A stretch of DNA of 27,000 bases from Paracoccaceae bacterium (GCA_021767525.1 JAASTF010000009.1:1-27000); one strand, 5' to 3'; shown: positions 1 to 7,575, numbered from the stretch's first letter. Notes: generated by a model not told the origin, from the letters alone. Numbers and translations are program-made.

Positions 1-670
1 AGATTTCCGGCACTTCCATCTTGAACAGCTCGGCCATGAATTCGGGCGCGGTGCGGCTCAGGAAAATCTGCGGACCGCGCGTTTCGCGGCGCACGTCCTT
101 GATATAGCAGCGGATGCGATCGCCGTTGCGATATGCCTCGCGGCCGATCTTTTCGTTCCGGCGCAGCACCGCCTCGCCACGGCCGACATCGACAATGACG
201 TTGCCGTATTCCTCGCGCTTGACCACGCCATTGATGATGGTGCCGACGCGATCCTTGAATTCGTCGAACTGGCGGTCGCGCTCGGCTTCGCGGACCTTTT
301 GTAGGATGACCTGCTTGGCCGACTGCGCCGCGATCCGGCCCATTTCGACCGGCGGCACCTCTTCCACGTAGGTGTCGCCGACTTGCGGGTTCTCAAGGTA
401 TTGCTTGGCCGTTTCGACCGTCATTTCCGCCTGGTAATTCTCCAACTCGTCCTCTTCGACGACGGTGCGGACGCGGGTGAACGTGGCCTTGCCGGTCTTG
501 CGGTCGATCGACACGCGAATGTCCATCTCGCTGCCGTAGCGGCTCTTGGCGGCACGGGCGAGGCTTTCTTCCATCGCTTCGACCACCAGGCCGGGGTCGA
601 TCATCTTTTCGCGGGCCACGGCCTCGGCCGTTTGCAAAAGCTCCAGCTGGTTTGCAGAAGTGATGGCCAT
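1..670 (-). CDS. nusA: Transcription termination/antitermination factor NusA (N-terminal part, cut by window edge)
   Basis: NusA binds RNA polymerase and nascent RNA, modulating pausing, intrinsic termination and antitermination. The visible 223 codons cover the N-terminal polymerase-binding domain (about residues 1-130, ending in the EAERDRQFDEFKDR segment) and most of the S1 domain (from about residue 140, VGTIINGVVKREEYGN). The KH domains and any C-terminal repeats lie beyond base 1. The ATG at 670 is preceded by AGGAGG (about 679-684 on the minus strand), and the start lies 4 nt after the rimP stop. The two genes are therefore almost certainly co-transcribed, as in the widespread rimP-nusA-infB operon. 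The frame is intact and codon use matches its neighbours. The identification is firm; only the missing 3' part is unknown. Confidence 0.96.
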   Translation of the reverse strand, partial: MAITSANQLELLQTAEAVAREKMIDPGLVVEAMEESLARAAKSRYGSEMDIRVSIDRKTGKATFTRVRTVVEEDELENYQAEMTVETAKQYLENPQVGDTYVEEVPPVEMGRIAAQSAKQVILQKVREAERDRQFDEFKDRVGTIINGVVKREEYGNVIVDVGRGEAVLRRNEKIGREAYRNGDRIRCYIKDVRRETRGPQIFLSRTAPEFMAELFKMEVPEI

Positions 671-674
671 TTTC

Positions 675-1247
675 TCAGTCCTCCTGGGAACCGTCTTCGG
701 TTTCGATATCGTCAAACGCGGTTTCGTTCAGAACGCCGGCATCCTTGCGGGCCTTCAGCATTTCCTTGATCAGGTCGTCGGTCAGAACCAGCTTGGCGTC
801 CGACAGCCAATCGTATTTCAGGCCAATGGTGCCCTCGGTCACGTTAATCAGCACCTCGTCACCATCGATCCCGGCCAGCTCGCCCTTGAAGCGACGGCGG
901 CCGTCGATGGTTTCGGCGGTTTCCAGCTTGGCCTCGTAGCCCTCGAACGCCTCGAAATCCTTCAGCCGGGTCAGCGGGCGGTCGATGCCGGGGCTGGATA
1001 CCTCGAGCACGTATTCATCGGTGATCGGATCCTCGACATCCAGGATCGCGCTGACGGCATTGGAGATCTCGGCGCATTCGTCCACCTCGATCCCACCGGC
1101 GGGGCGTTCGGCCATGATTTGCAGCGTGTTCGTCTTGCCGCCCATCAGGCGCACGCGGACCAGTTCGAACCCCATATCCTCGATAACGGGGCCGACGATC
1201 TCGGCAATGCGCCGGTCAATGGCGGTTTTGGCGATCAGGTCGCTCAT
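675..1247 (-). CDS. rimP: Ribosome maturation factor RimP
   Basis: RimP assists maturation of the 30S subunit. The 190-residue protein has the two-domain RimP layout: an N-terminal alpha/beta domain with IVGPVIEDMGFELVRVRL and the conserved segment EVSSPGIDRPL near residues 100-112, then an SH3-like C-terminal domain with FKGELAGID. The acidic tail is typical of alphaproteobacterial members. I chose the ATG at 1247 because it has a GGAG motif 4-8 nt upstream and begins at the family's usual N-terminus; an open frame continues upstream but runs through the leader hairpins. It is followed closely by nusA. A promoter and attenuator-like leader lie just upstream (1262-1367). Confidence 0.95.
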   Translation of the reverse strand: MSDLIAKTAIDRRIAEIVGPVIEDMGFELVRVRLMGGKTNTLQIMAERPAGGIEVDECAEISNAVSAILDVEDPITDEYVLEVSSPGIDRPLTRLKDFEAFEGYEAKLETAETIDGRRRFKGELAGIDGDEVLINVTEGTIGLKYDWLSDAKLVLTDDLIKEMLKARKDAGVLNETAFDDIETEDGSQED

Positions 1248-1261
1248 GGATGCTCCAGACA

Positions 1262-1287
1262 CAAAAAAACGGGCGCGCGGCCCGTTA
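1262..1287 (-). terminator. Intrinsic terminator inside the rimP-nusA leader (possible attenuator)
   Basis: On the minus strand a perfect 7-bp stem AACGGGC/GCCCGTT (arms 1280-1286 and 1268-1274, 5-nt loop) runs directly into seven T residues (1263-1269). It lies only 15-40 nt before the rimP ATG and downstream of the best promoter, so it would sit in the rimP mRNA leader. It could also simply terminate transcripts from the upstream iminopeptidase gene. Confidence 0.75.
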
Positions 1288-1300
1288 CACTTTCCGGTGG

Positions 1301-1323
1301 GCGCCGGGTTTGGACCCCAGCGC
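1301..1323 (-). promoter_or_regulatory. Second leader hairpin upstream of rimP
   Basis: On the minus strand GCGCTGGG (1316-1323) pairs with CCCGGCGC (1301-1308) across a 7-nt loop, with one G-T pair. An overlapping segment, GGCGCGC (1320-1326), is perfectly complementary to GCGCGCC inside the downstream terminator (1272-1278). A competing fold that opens the terminator is therefore possible. The pairing is visible in sequence; a regulatory role is inference. Confidence 0.5.
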
Positions 1324-1338
1324 GCCGCTGTTGACAGG

Positions 1339-1367
1339 GATATAGGCCCTTCCCCCCGAGTCTGCAA
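1339..1367 (-). promoter_or_regulatory. Probable sigma-70 promoter for rimP-nusA
   Basis: Minus-strand TTGCAG (1362-1367), a 17-bp spacer and TATATC (1339-1344) match a housekeeping promoter. It sits just after the iminopeptidase stop codon. The predicted transcript would have a leader of roughly 85 nt containing both hairpins described above. Confidence 0.55.
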
Positions 1368-1378
1368 GCGGTTTCGCC

Positions 1379-2362
1379 CTAGCCCGCCTGCTCGGCCTGC
1401 GCCAGCCCATCCATGATGCGCACAAGCTGCGAACTGATCCCTGGTTCGCTAAGGGCGTGACCGGCGTTGCGCACCATGTGCAGCTCGGCCTCGGGCCAGT
1501 TCTGCGCCAGCGCCCAGGCCGAGCGCGGCGGGCAGATCATGTCATACCGCCCTTGCACGATATCGCCGGGAATATGCGCGATCTTGTGAATGTCCTGCAG
1601 GATCTGGCCGTCGCGTTCCAGGAACGCCTTGTGCGTGAAATAGTGGTTTTCCAGCCGCGCAAAGGCCCGCGCGTAATCGCCCGGCGCCTCGCCCGCATGG
1701 CCATTGGTGCCCATCGAGGCCAGCGCGTTTTCCCAGGCCGACCAGGTTTTGCCGAATCGCATCTCGGTTTGCATGTCGCCGGAAAACAGCCGCCGGTGAT
1801 AGGCCGCGATCAGGTCGTCCCGCTCGTCCTCGGGGATGGGATCGACAAAGCGGGCCCAAACCTCGGGCCAGAACTTGCCGGCCCCGCCGCCATAGAACCA
1901 GTCCAACTCGGCCTGGGTGGCCAGGAAGACGCCGCGCAGGATAAGGTGGCGCACCGCGCGCGGATGCGTCTGCGCATAAATCAGCGCCAGAGTCGCCCCC
2001 CAGGAGCCGCCGAAAACCATCCAGCTGTCGATGCCCAACGCGTTGCGGATCGTCTCGATATCCTCGACCAGGTGCCAGGTGGTGTTGGCGCGCACGCTGG
2101 CATTTGGGCGTGACCGGCCACAGCCGCGTTGATCGAACAGAACCGCGCGATAGATGTCAGGATCGAAAAACCGCCGCATCACCGGGCTGCACCCACCGCC
2201 GGGCCCGCCATGCAGCACGACGACCGGCAAACCGTTGGGATTGCCCGACTGTTCCACATACAAGGTATGGCCGTCGCCCACCTGCAACATCCGCTGATCG
2301 AACGGATCGCGTGACGGGTAAAGGTGGCGCACCGCGCTGTTTTGACCTGCGTATTTATCCAT
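1379..2362 (-). CDS. pip: Proline iminopeptidase (alpha/beta hydrolase, peptidase family S33)
   Basis: This enzyme removes N-terminal proline from peptides, probably in the cytoplasm, since there is no signal peptide. The 327-residue product shows all the family signatures: oxyanion-hole HGGPGGG (51-57), DQRGCGRS (77-84), nucleophile elbow GGSWG with Ser120, Asp274 in GRYD and His302 in NAGHA. Length is normal for bacterial proline iminopeptidases. The ATG at 2362 starts 49 bp from the divergent ubiG start. The region between holds a TATATA element, but I could not assign clear -35 boxes. The only preceding purine run is weak. It appears to be a single-gene unit ending at the rimP promoter. 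Confidence 0.93.
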   Translation of the reverse strand: MDKYAGQNSAVRHLYPSRDPFDQRMLQVGDGHTLYVEQSGNPNGLPVVVLHGGPGGGCSPVMRRFFDPDIYRAVLFDQRGCGRSRPNASVRANTTWHLVEDIETIRNALGIDSWMVFGGSWGATLALIYAQTHPRAVRHLILRGVFLATQAELDWFYGGGAGKFWPEVWARFVDPIPEDERDDLIAAYHRRLFSGDMQTEMRFGKTWSAWENALASMGTNGHAGEAPGDYARAFARLENHYFTHKAFLERDGQILQDIHKIAHIPGDIVQGRYDMICPPRSAWALAQNWPEAELHMVRNAGHALSEPGISSQLVRIMDGLAQAEQAG

Positions 2363-2411
2363 AAGCGCCCTATATAGGTTGCAAGAGACAAAAGAGCATA
2401 CGGAGAGCAGA

Positions 2412-3158
2412 ATGCAAACCGCTCAAACGACTGTCGATGCCGGCGAAGTCGCCAAATTCGAAGCGATGGCCGCCGAATGGTGGGATCCGAAGGGCAAATT
2501 CAAGCCGCTGCACATGCTGAATCCCTGCCGATTGGATTATATCACGCAGCAGATCGCCGGGGAATTCGATCGCGACCTCAAAGCCGATGCGCCGTTCAAG
2601 GGGCTGCGCATTTTGGATATCGGCTGCGGCGGCGGGCTGCTGAGCGAACCGATGGCGCGGCTTGGGGCCGACGTGGTGGGCGCCGATGCGGCCGAGCGCA
2701 ACATCCCCGTGGCCCAGGTTCATGCCGAGCAATCGGGGCTGGAGATCGATTACCGCCACACCACAGCCGAGGCGATGGCCGAAGCGGGCGAGCAGTTCGA
2801 CGTGGTTTTGAACATGGAAGTGGTCGAACACGTGGCCGACCCGCTGGCCTATTTGACCGCGTGCCAGCAGTTGCTGAAGCCTGGTGGGTTAATGATCTGT
2901 TCGACCATCAACCGCAACGCCAAGAGTTTCGCGATGGCGATCGTGGGCGCGGAATACGTGATGCGCTGGCTGCCCAAGGGCACCCATGAATGGCAGAAAT
3001 TCATCACGCCGGACGAGCTGTATGACCTGATCCGCAACGCCGGCCTGACCCCGGTGGATCGCAAGGGGTTCGTGTTCAACCCGGTGCTGTGGACCTGGTC
3101 GCTGTCGTCGCGCGATCTGAGCGTGAATTACGTCACCGCCAGCACGAAACCCGCCTGA
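2412..3158 (+). CDS. ubiG: Ubiquinone biosynthesis O-methyltransferase UbiG
   Basis: UbiG performs both O-methylations of the ubiquinone ring, using S-adenosylmethionine. The 248-residue protein has the diagnostic N-terminal segment AAEWWDPKGKFKPLH (about 21-34), SAM motif I DIGCGGG (69-75), NMEVVEHVADP, and LLKPGGLM followed by STINRN. These are the order and spacing of the family. The frame extends upstream to a TTG at 2379. However, the ATG at 2412 has a GGAG motif 7 nt upstream and the expected N-terminus. No other ubiquinone gene is adjacent. The downstream gap carries a hairpin-rich repeat before the convergent marR gene. Confidence 0.95.
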   Translation: MQTAQTTVDAGEVAKFEAMAAEWWDPKGKFKPLHMLNPCRLDYITQQIAGEFDRDLKADAPFKGLRILDIGCGGGLLSEPMARLGADVVGADAAERNIPVAQVHAEQSGLEIDYRHTTAEAMAEAGEQFDVVLNMEVVEHVADPLAYLTACQQLLKPGGLMICSTINRNAKSFAMAIVGAEYVMRWLPKGTHEWQKFITPDELYDLIRNAGLTPVDRKGFVFNPVLWTWSLSSRDLSVNYVTASTKPA

Positions 3159-3159
3159 T

Positions 3160-3270
3160 CCGGCGGGGCGCGCGTGCCGCGCGCGCAGGTTTCGCATCGC
3201 TTGCGCGATGCGGTCAGGGGGCGCTGCCCCCTCGGCCTGCGGCCTCACCCCCGGGATATTTGACGAGAGA
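3160..3270. repeat. Hairpin-rich intergenic element with CCCCCGGGATATTT core
   Basis: Between the convergent ubiG and marR genes lie a GC-only run of alternating CG, a perfect 8-bp hairpin (CGCATCGC 3193-3200 with GCGATGCG 3205-3212), a perfect 7-bp hairpin (AGGGGGC 3216-3222 with GCCCCCT 3226-3232) and a small GGCC/GGCC stem. A CCCCCGGGATATTTGACGAGAGAGG tract follows. I recall very similar tracts as common intergenic sequences in Rhodobacteraceae; that is from memory and unchecked. Only one copy occurs here. It may act as the terminator for the two convergent genes, although it lacks a U-tract. Confidence 0.55.
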
Positions 3271-3278
3271 GGAAGGCG

Positions 3279-3719
3279 TTAATCGTCTTCCAGCTTGATC
3301 CGAAGTTCGCGCAGGATGGGCAGGATGGCCCGCACCTTGGCGTCGCCCAGCTCTTGCGTCATTTCGGTGATCATCGGCGAAATCGCGGCCAGCGCCGCAT
3401 CACGCGCCTGTCGGCCTGCCGGACTGATCGCCACCATCTTGCGGCGGGCATCGTCCCAATCGGGGCGGATATGAACGTATCCTGCCCATTCCAGCTTGCT
3501 AAGCGTGTTGGTCATCGCGCCGCGCGTGACGTGGAAGGATTTGGCCAGCTGGGCCGGGCTGCGCTCGCCGCCGGCGCGGGCCAGGTGGTTCAGCACCGAG
3601 AAATGCGAGATTTCCATCCCCTTGGGCAGCACGCGCGACAACCGGTTGCGCACCAGTTGGTCGGCAGTCAGCAGCTCGCTGAACAGCGCGACCGCCAAGG
3701 GGTTGGCCGCGTCAGACAT
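3279..3719 (-). CDS. MarR-family transcriptional regulator
   Basis: This 146-residue protein is a winged-helix dimeric regulator of the MarR type. The helix-turn-helix spans about residues 54-82 (SPAQLAKSFHVTRGAMTNTL) and the wing carries RPDWDDARRKMVAISPAGR, with Asp and Arg at the usual positions. Flanking helices (FSELLTADQLVRNRL and the C-terminal segment) should form the dimer interface. The ATG at 3719 overlaps the stop of the upstream amidase gene by 8 nt, so translation is probably coupled. It is the last gene of the comF-grxC-amidase-marR run. The ligand and targets cannot be read from sequence. No cysteine-based redox switch is evident. Confidence 0.9.
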   Translation of the reverse strand: MSDAANPLAVALFSELLTADQLVRNRLSRVLPKGMEISHFSVLNHLARAGGERSPAQLAKSFHVTRGAMTNTLSKLEWAGYVHIRPDWDDARRKMVAISPAGRQARDAALAAISPMITEMTQELGDAKVRAILPILRELRIKLEDD

Positions 3720-4548
3720 CGGGCCCCCCGAACGCGCGGTCATGGGACAGGGACGGCACTCGCGCGCGGGCTTTTTCGACCTGGCCCAGGTCGATATCGA
3801 CCATGTAGACGCCGGGCTGCGTTCCGGCATCCAGCAAAACCTCGCCCCACGGTGCAACGGCCAGGCTGTGACCGTGGGTTTGGCGCAAGTGGCCAGTGCT
3901 GGATGGGTGGGTGCCGGTTTGCGCCGGGGCCAGAACGAAACAGCCGGTTTCGATGGCCCGCGCGCGCAGCAGGGTTTCCCAATGCGCGGCCCCTGTGACA
4001 GGCGAAAACGCGGCGGGCACGGTCAGAACCTGCGCGCCTGCCTTGGCCAGCGCGCGGTAGAGATAGGCAAAGCGCACGTCATAGCAGATCGTCATGCCCA
4101 GCGTGGCCTTGCCTGCCTGCGCCAGAACAGCCCTGTCGCCCGGGCGAAAACCGGCGCTTTCGCGGTAGGTTTCGGTTTCGCTGACATCCACATCGAACAT
4201 GTGGATCTTGTCATATCGCGCGGCGATATCGCCCGTCGGCGCGATCAGGAACGAGCGGTTGGCGAACCGACCATCCGCATCGTCGGTTTTCAGGGCAAGC
4301 GATCCGATCAGGATAGGCACGCCCGCGGTTTTCGCGACATCTTGCAGCGCGGCCAGGGTCGGGTCGTCTGTTTCATGGCGCAGCACGTCGCGTTGCCGTT
4401 CGCGGCTGGACGATACGCAATTCGTCACCTCTGGCGTCATCACGAGATCGGCGCCCTGATCCACGGCCTGCTGCACCATGCCCAGGATAATGGGCAGGTT
4501 CGCCTCGGGGTGGTCCCCCGAATTGAGTTGCAGCAGCGCCGCGCGCAT
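3712..4548 (-). CDS. Carbon-nitrogen hydrolase, probably deaminated-glutathione amidase (Nit1/Nit2 type)
   Basis: This is a nitrilase-superfamily amidase of 278 residues with the complete catalytic triad: Glu40 (TPEVTNC), Lys114 (DKIHMFDVD) and Cys155 (TICYDVRF). The TPEVTN and KIHMFDVDV contexts resemble Nit1-type enzymes, which remove the amide from deaminated glutathione formed by transaminase side reactions. That assignment fits the adjacent glutaredoxin gene, 4 nt upstream, but the exact substrate is inferred. The start at 4548 begins the usual family N-terminus (RAALLQLNSG). It ends by overlapping marR by 8 nt. An omega-amidase-like activity is the main alternative. Confidence 0.87.
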   Translation of the reverse strand: MRAALLQLNSGDHPEANLPIILGMVQQAVDQGADLVMTPEVTNCVSSSRERQRDVLRHETDDPTLAALQDVAKTAGVPILIGSLALKTDDADGRFANRSFLIAPTGDIAARYDKIHMFDVDVSETETYRESAGFRPGDRAVLAQAGKATLGMTICYDVRFAYLYRALAKAGAQVLTVPAAFSPVTGAAHWETLLRARAIETGCFVLAPAQTGTHPSSTGHLRQTHGHSLAVAPWGEVLLDAGTQPGVYMVDIDLGQVEKARARVPSLSHDRAFGGPDV

Positions 4549-4552
4549 CGCC

Positions 4553-4813
4553 TTAGCGCCCGGTCAGCAGCGGATCGAGCTTGCCGGCGCGCTCCAGCGC
4601 GTAAAGATCGTCGCAGCCGCCCACATGAGTCGTGCCGATGAAAATCTGCGGCACGGTCCGCCCGCCATTGGCGCGTTCGATCATCTCGGGCTTGCGATCG
4701 GGATTGGCCAGAACGTCGATTTCGGTGAATTGCACACCCTTTTGCCCCAACAGGCGCTTTGCGGCGTGGCAGAAACCGCAAAGCGGCGATGTATAGATCT
4801 CAACTGGTTGCAT
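4553..4813 (-). CDS. grxC: Glutaredoxin 3 (GrxC)
   Basis: This 86-residue glutathione-dependent thiol-disulfide oxidoreductase of the cytoplasm has the dithiol active site CGFC at residues 12-15. It also has the cis-proline motif TVPQIFIG and the glutathione-binding GGCDDLYAL. The size is exactly that of GrxC. The second active-site position is Gly rather than the Pro of E. coli GrxC (CPYC), a variant that, as far as I recall, is usual in related bacteria. The ATG at 4813 has AAGGGG 8-13 nt upstream. It lies 38 nt after comF and 4 nt before the amidase gene, so it is internal to the operon. Confidence 0.94.
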   Translation of the reverse strand: MQPVEIYTSPLCGFCHAAKRLLGQKGVQFTEIDVLANPDRKPEMIERANGGRTVPQIFIGTTHVGGCDDLYALERAGKLDPLLTGR

Positions 4814-4851
4814 GAATGCCCCTTTTCGGATTTCCAGTGTTCTAGGGGGAT

Positions 4852-5574
4852 TTAGGGGTGCTTGGCAACGCGCGCCAGTACGATCACGGAAACCTGTGTC
4901 GCACCGGCGGCAAGGCAGGCCTCGGCACAGGCCGCCAGGGTCGCGCCCGATGTCATCACGTCGTCGACCAGCAGAACAGCGCGATTTTGCAACAGTTCCG
5001 CGCGATTTGGATGCACCGACACCGCGGCCGTCAGCGTGGCAAAGCGCGCATCGCGCGACTTGCCTTCCAGCGACTCGGTCCGCCGGTCGCGGCGCAAAAG
5101 GTCGGGGCAGTAGGGTAGCCCGGTTTCGCGGCCAAGCGCCTGGGCCAGCAGGGCCGACTGGTTGAAACGCCGCCGCAACAGGCGCGACCAGTGCAATGGC
5201 ACCGGCGCCAGGATCGCCCCGGGCTGGATCAGCGGGCGCGCGGCCTGCGCCATCCAGCGGGCGGCGGGTTGCGCGATCTCGTGCCGGTCGCCATGTTTCA
5301 GCGCCAGAACCATGCGCCGCCCGTTGCCATCGTACAGCAGGGCGGCGCGGCCCCTGTCCCACGGCCGGGCGATGGTCAGGCAATCGTCGCAATGGGCCAG
5401 TTCGCCGGCCTCACCACCGGGCAAGGGCGTGCCGCACAGGTCGCAGACCACCCCGCCGATAAACGGAGTGTCGCGCCAGCACGGGCCGCAAAGGCCGAAA
5501 TCGCTGTCGACCATATCGCCGCAATTCAGGCAGCGCGGCGGATAGACCATGCGGATCAGCGTTTGAAGTGCCAT
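4852..5574 (-). CDS. comF: ComF-family phosphoribosyltransferase-like protein
   Basis: The protein has 240 residues. The N-terminus has a four-plus cysteine zinc-ribbon pattern (CLNCGD, CGPC, CDLCGTPL, HCDDC; about residues 15-65). The C-terminal half is a type I phosphoribosyltransferase fold with the PRPP-binding motif VLLVDDVMTSGATL near residue 205. In competent bacteria ComF homologues help DNA uptake; in other bacteria the role is poorly defined. The ATG at 5574 lies only 25 bp from the divergent methyltransferase-like gene. A longer frame upstream would run antisense through that gene and has no support. It is the first gene of the comF-grxC-amidase-marR operon. Confidence 0.9.
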   Translation of the reverse strand: MALQTLIRMVYPPRCLNCGDMVDSDFGLCGPCWRDTPFIGGVVCDLCGTPLPGGEAGELAHCDDCLTIARPWDRGRAALLYDGNGRRMVLALKHGDRHEIAQPAARWMAQAARPLIQPGAILAPVPLHWSRLLRRRFNQSALLAQALGRETGLPYCPDLLRRDRRTESLEGKSRDARFATLTAAVSVHPNRAELLQNRAVLLVDDVMTSGATLAACAEACLAAGATQVSVIVLARVAKHP

Positions 5575-5599
5575 TGCCCTGCCTTTATATCCCCTGCTG

Positions 5600-6424
5600 A
5601 TGACAGAGATGCCCCGCCTGACCGACCGATCCGCGCTGATGCGCAACCGGGCCCGCGCCACCCGCCAGGGCCCGGCCCTGTTTCTGCACGAGGCCGCGCT
5701 GGACGAGGTGCAAGATCGCCTTTCAATGGTTAACAGGTCGTTTACCAAGCCTGCCGTGGTGACGGGTTTTCCCGATTTCTGGGCAAAGGCCCTGCCAGAG
5801 GCGCGGATCGTGCCGGATGACGAGGTTCTGGCACTGGAACCGGGCGCGCATGACCTGGTGATTCATGCGATGGCGCTGCATTGGGCGAATGATCCGGTGG
5901 GCCAGATCATTCAGTGCCGCCGCGCCTTGCAGCCTGACGGGCTGTTCCTGTCGGTGGCGTTCGGCGGGCAGACGCTTGCGCCCTTGCGCACCGCCTTGGC
6001 CGAGGCGGAATCGCAGGTCGCGGGCGGGCTCTCGCCCCGCGTGGCCCCGATGGCCGAAATCCGCGATACCGGCGCGCTGCTGCAACGGGCTGGGTTGGCC
6101 CTGCCGGTGGCCGACAGCGTGCCGCTACGGGTCTCGTATGCCGATACGCTGGCCCTGATGCGCGATCTTCGCGCAATGGGCGAAGGCAATGCACTGGCCC
6201 AGCGCCTGCGCCACCCGACCCGGCGCACAGTCATGGCAAGGGCCGCAGCGATCCATGCCGAACTGACAGGCGACACCGATGGGCGCATCACCGAAACCTT
6301 CGAACTGGTCGTGCTGACCGGCTGGGCGCCAGATGACAGCCAGCCCCAGCCCCTGCGCCCGGGATCGGCCCAGACCCGGCTTGCCGATGCCTTGGGAACC
6401 AAAGAAACCAAGCTTGGCGATTGA
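5600..6424 (+). CDS. NDUFAF5-like methyltransferase-fold protein (complex I assembly factor homologue) with degenerate SAM motif I
   Basis: The 274-residue protein aligns by eye with mitochondrial NDUFAF5. It shares DLVIHAMALHWANDPVGQI, LQPDGLFLSVAFGGQTL, the GGLSPRV segment, MRDLRAMGEGNAL and the closing VVLTGWAPDDSQPQPLRPGSA. NDUFAF5 is known to act on an Arg of a complex I subunit during assembly; BioC is a distant relative. The glycine-rich SAM motif I expected near residues 50-60 is replaced by AVVTGFPDFWAKAL, with no GxGxG. The reading frame around it is intact, so this is substitution rather than frameshift. The start at 5600 leaves 25 bp to comF; ATGs at 5609 and 5639 are alternatives. 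It is followed by hemH after 78 nt. Confidence 0.8.
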   Translation: MTEMPRLTDRSALMRNRARATRQGPALFLHEAALDEVQDRLSMVNRSFTKPAVVTGFPDFWAKALPEARIVPDDEVLALEPGAHDLVIHAMALHWANDPVGQIIQCRRALQPDGLFLSVAFGGQTLAPLRTALAEAESQVAGGLSPRVAPMAEIRDTGALLQRAGLALPVADSVPLRVSYADTLALMRDLRAMGEGNALAQRLRHPTRRTVMARAAAIHAELTGDTDGRITETFELVVLTGWAPDDSQPQPLRPGSAQTRLADALGTKETKLGD

Positions 6425-6502
6425 CGCGGGCGCAATATCCCTTATTTCCCCCTGCAACCCATGCAAATTCGCGAATAGAACAAGAACACAAGAGGCCCCG
6501 CC

Positions 6503-7570
6503 ATGCTGGATGCAACATCCACTGCCACGCGCCCCGAACACGCCCCCGCGGATCATCCCGCCGTTCCGAAGGAAAAGATCGGCATCCTGCTGGCCAACCT
6601 GGGCACCCCTGACAATTACGACTACTGGTCGATGCGTCGGTATCTGAACGAGTTTCTGTCGGACCGCCGTGTGATCGACTACAGCCCGTGGCTGTGGCAG
6701 CCGTTGTTGCAGCTGATCATCCTGACCAAGCGTCCCTTTACCAGCGGTGCTGCCTATAAAAGCATCTGGAACGAGGAACAGGGCGAAAGCCCCCTGATGA
6801 CGATCACCAAGGACCAGACCGCCGCCATTTCCAAGGCGATGCAGGATACATATGGCGACAAGGTGATGGTCGATTTCTGCATGCGATACGGCAATCCCTC
6901 GACCAAGTCGAAGGTGCGTAAGATGGTCGAGGCCGGGTGCCGCCGCATCCTGTTCGTGCCGCTTTATCCGCAGCAGGCCGGCGCCACCTCGGCCACCGCG
7001 AATGACGAGTTCTTTCGCGCGCTGATGCAAGAGAAATGGCAGCCCGCCGCGCGCACCATCCCGGCCTATTTCGATCATCCGAAATACATCGAGGCGCTGG
7101 CCCAATCGGTCGAACGCGCCTACGCCGAAATGGACGAAAAGCCCGATATGTTGGTCTGTTCCTACCACGGGATGCCCAAGCGGTACCTGCTTGAAGGCGA
7201 TCCGTATCATTGCCAGTGCCAGAAAAACACGCGCCTGTTGAAAGAGCGGCTGGGCTGGGACGACACCCAGATCTGCACCACCTTCCAGTCGGTGTTCGGG
7301 TCCGAGGAATGGCTGCGCCCCTACACCGTTGAGCATGTGGCGCACCTGGCCGAAAGCGGCAAAAAGAACATCGCCGTGATCGCACCCGCGTTTGCCGCCG
7401 ACTGCATCGAAACGCTGGAAGAGATCAACGAAGAGATCAAGGAAAGCTTTGAAGAGGCGGGTGGCGAGAAATTTACCTATATCCCCTGCCTGAACGATCA
7501 GCCCGCCCATATCGAGGCGCTTTGCGACGTTATCAACACCGAGCTTGAGGGCTGGATCGAAACCGCTTGA
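6503..7570 (+). CDS. hemH: Ferrochelatase (HemH)
   Basis: Ferrochelatase inserts ferrous iron into protoporphyrin IX, the last step of protoheme synthesis. The 355-residue protein carries LLANLGTPDNYDYWSMRRYL near the N-terminus, LFVPLYPQQAGATSATANDE, the catalytic-His motif CSYHGMPKRYL, YHCQCQKNTRLL, TTFQSVFGSEEWLRPYT, and the catalytic Glu context ADCIETLEEI. All are family hallmarks. A 25-residue, poorly conserved N-terminal extension precedes the core. The ATG at 6503 has AGAGG about 8-12 nt upstream. The TTCGCGAA in the upstream gap is a short palindrome with no proven role. Transcription probably ends at the hairpin at 7583-7613. Confidence 0.96.
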   Translation: MLDATSTATRPEHAPADHPAVPKEKIGILLANLGTPDNYDYWSMRRYLNEFLSDRRVIDYSPWLWQPLLQLIILTKRPFTSGAAYKSIWNEEQGESPLMTITKDQTAAISKAMQDTYGDKVMVDFCMRYGNPSTKSKVRKMVEAGCRRILFVPLYPQQAGATSATANDEFFRALMQEKWQPAARTIPAYFDHPKYIEALAQSVERAYAEMDEKPDMLVCSYHGMPKRYLLEGDPYHCQCQKNTRLLKERLGWDDTQICTTFQSVFGSEEWLRPYTVEHVAHLAESGKKNIAVIAPAFAADCIETLEEINEEIKESFEEAGGEKFTYIPCLNDQPAHIEALCDVINTELEGWIETA

Positions 7571-7575
7571 TCCCT

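Noticed and set aside
1296..1340. tRNA-like GGTCCAAACCC segment upstream of rimP, where E. coli has an initiator tRNA gene
   Set aside because: There is no room for a cloverleaf: no anticodon arm or acceptor stem, and the segment is explained by a simple hairpin.
2355..2363. TTATCCATA, one mismatch from a DnaA box
   Set aside because: A single imperfect copy inside the iminopeptidase start codon region, with no cluster or AT-rich stretch.
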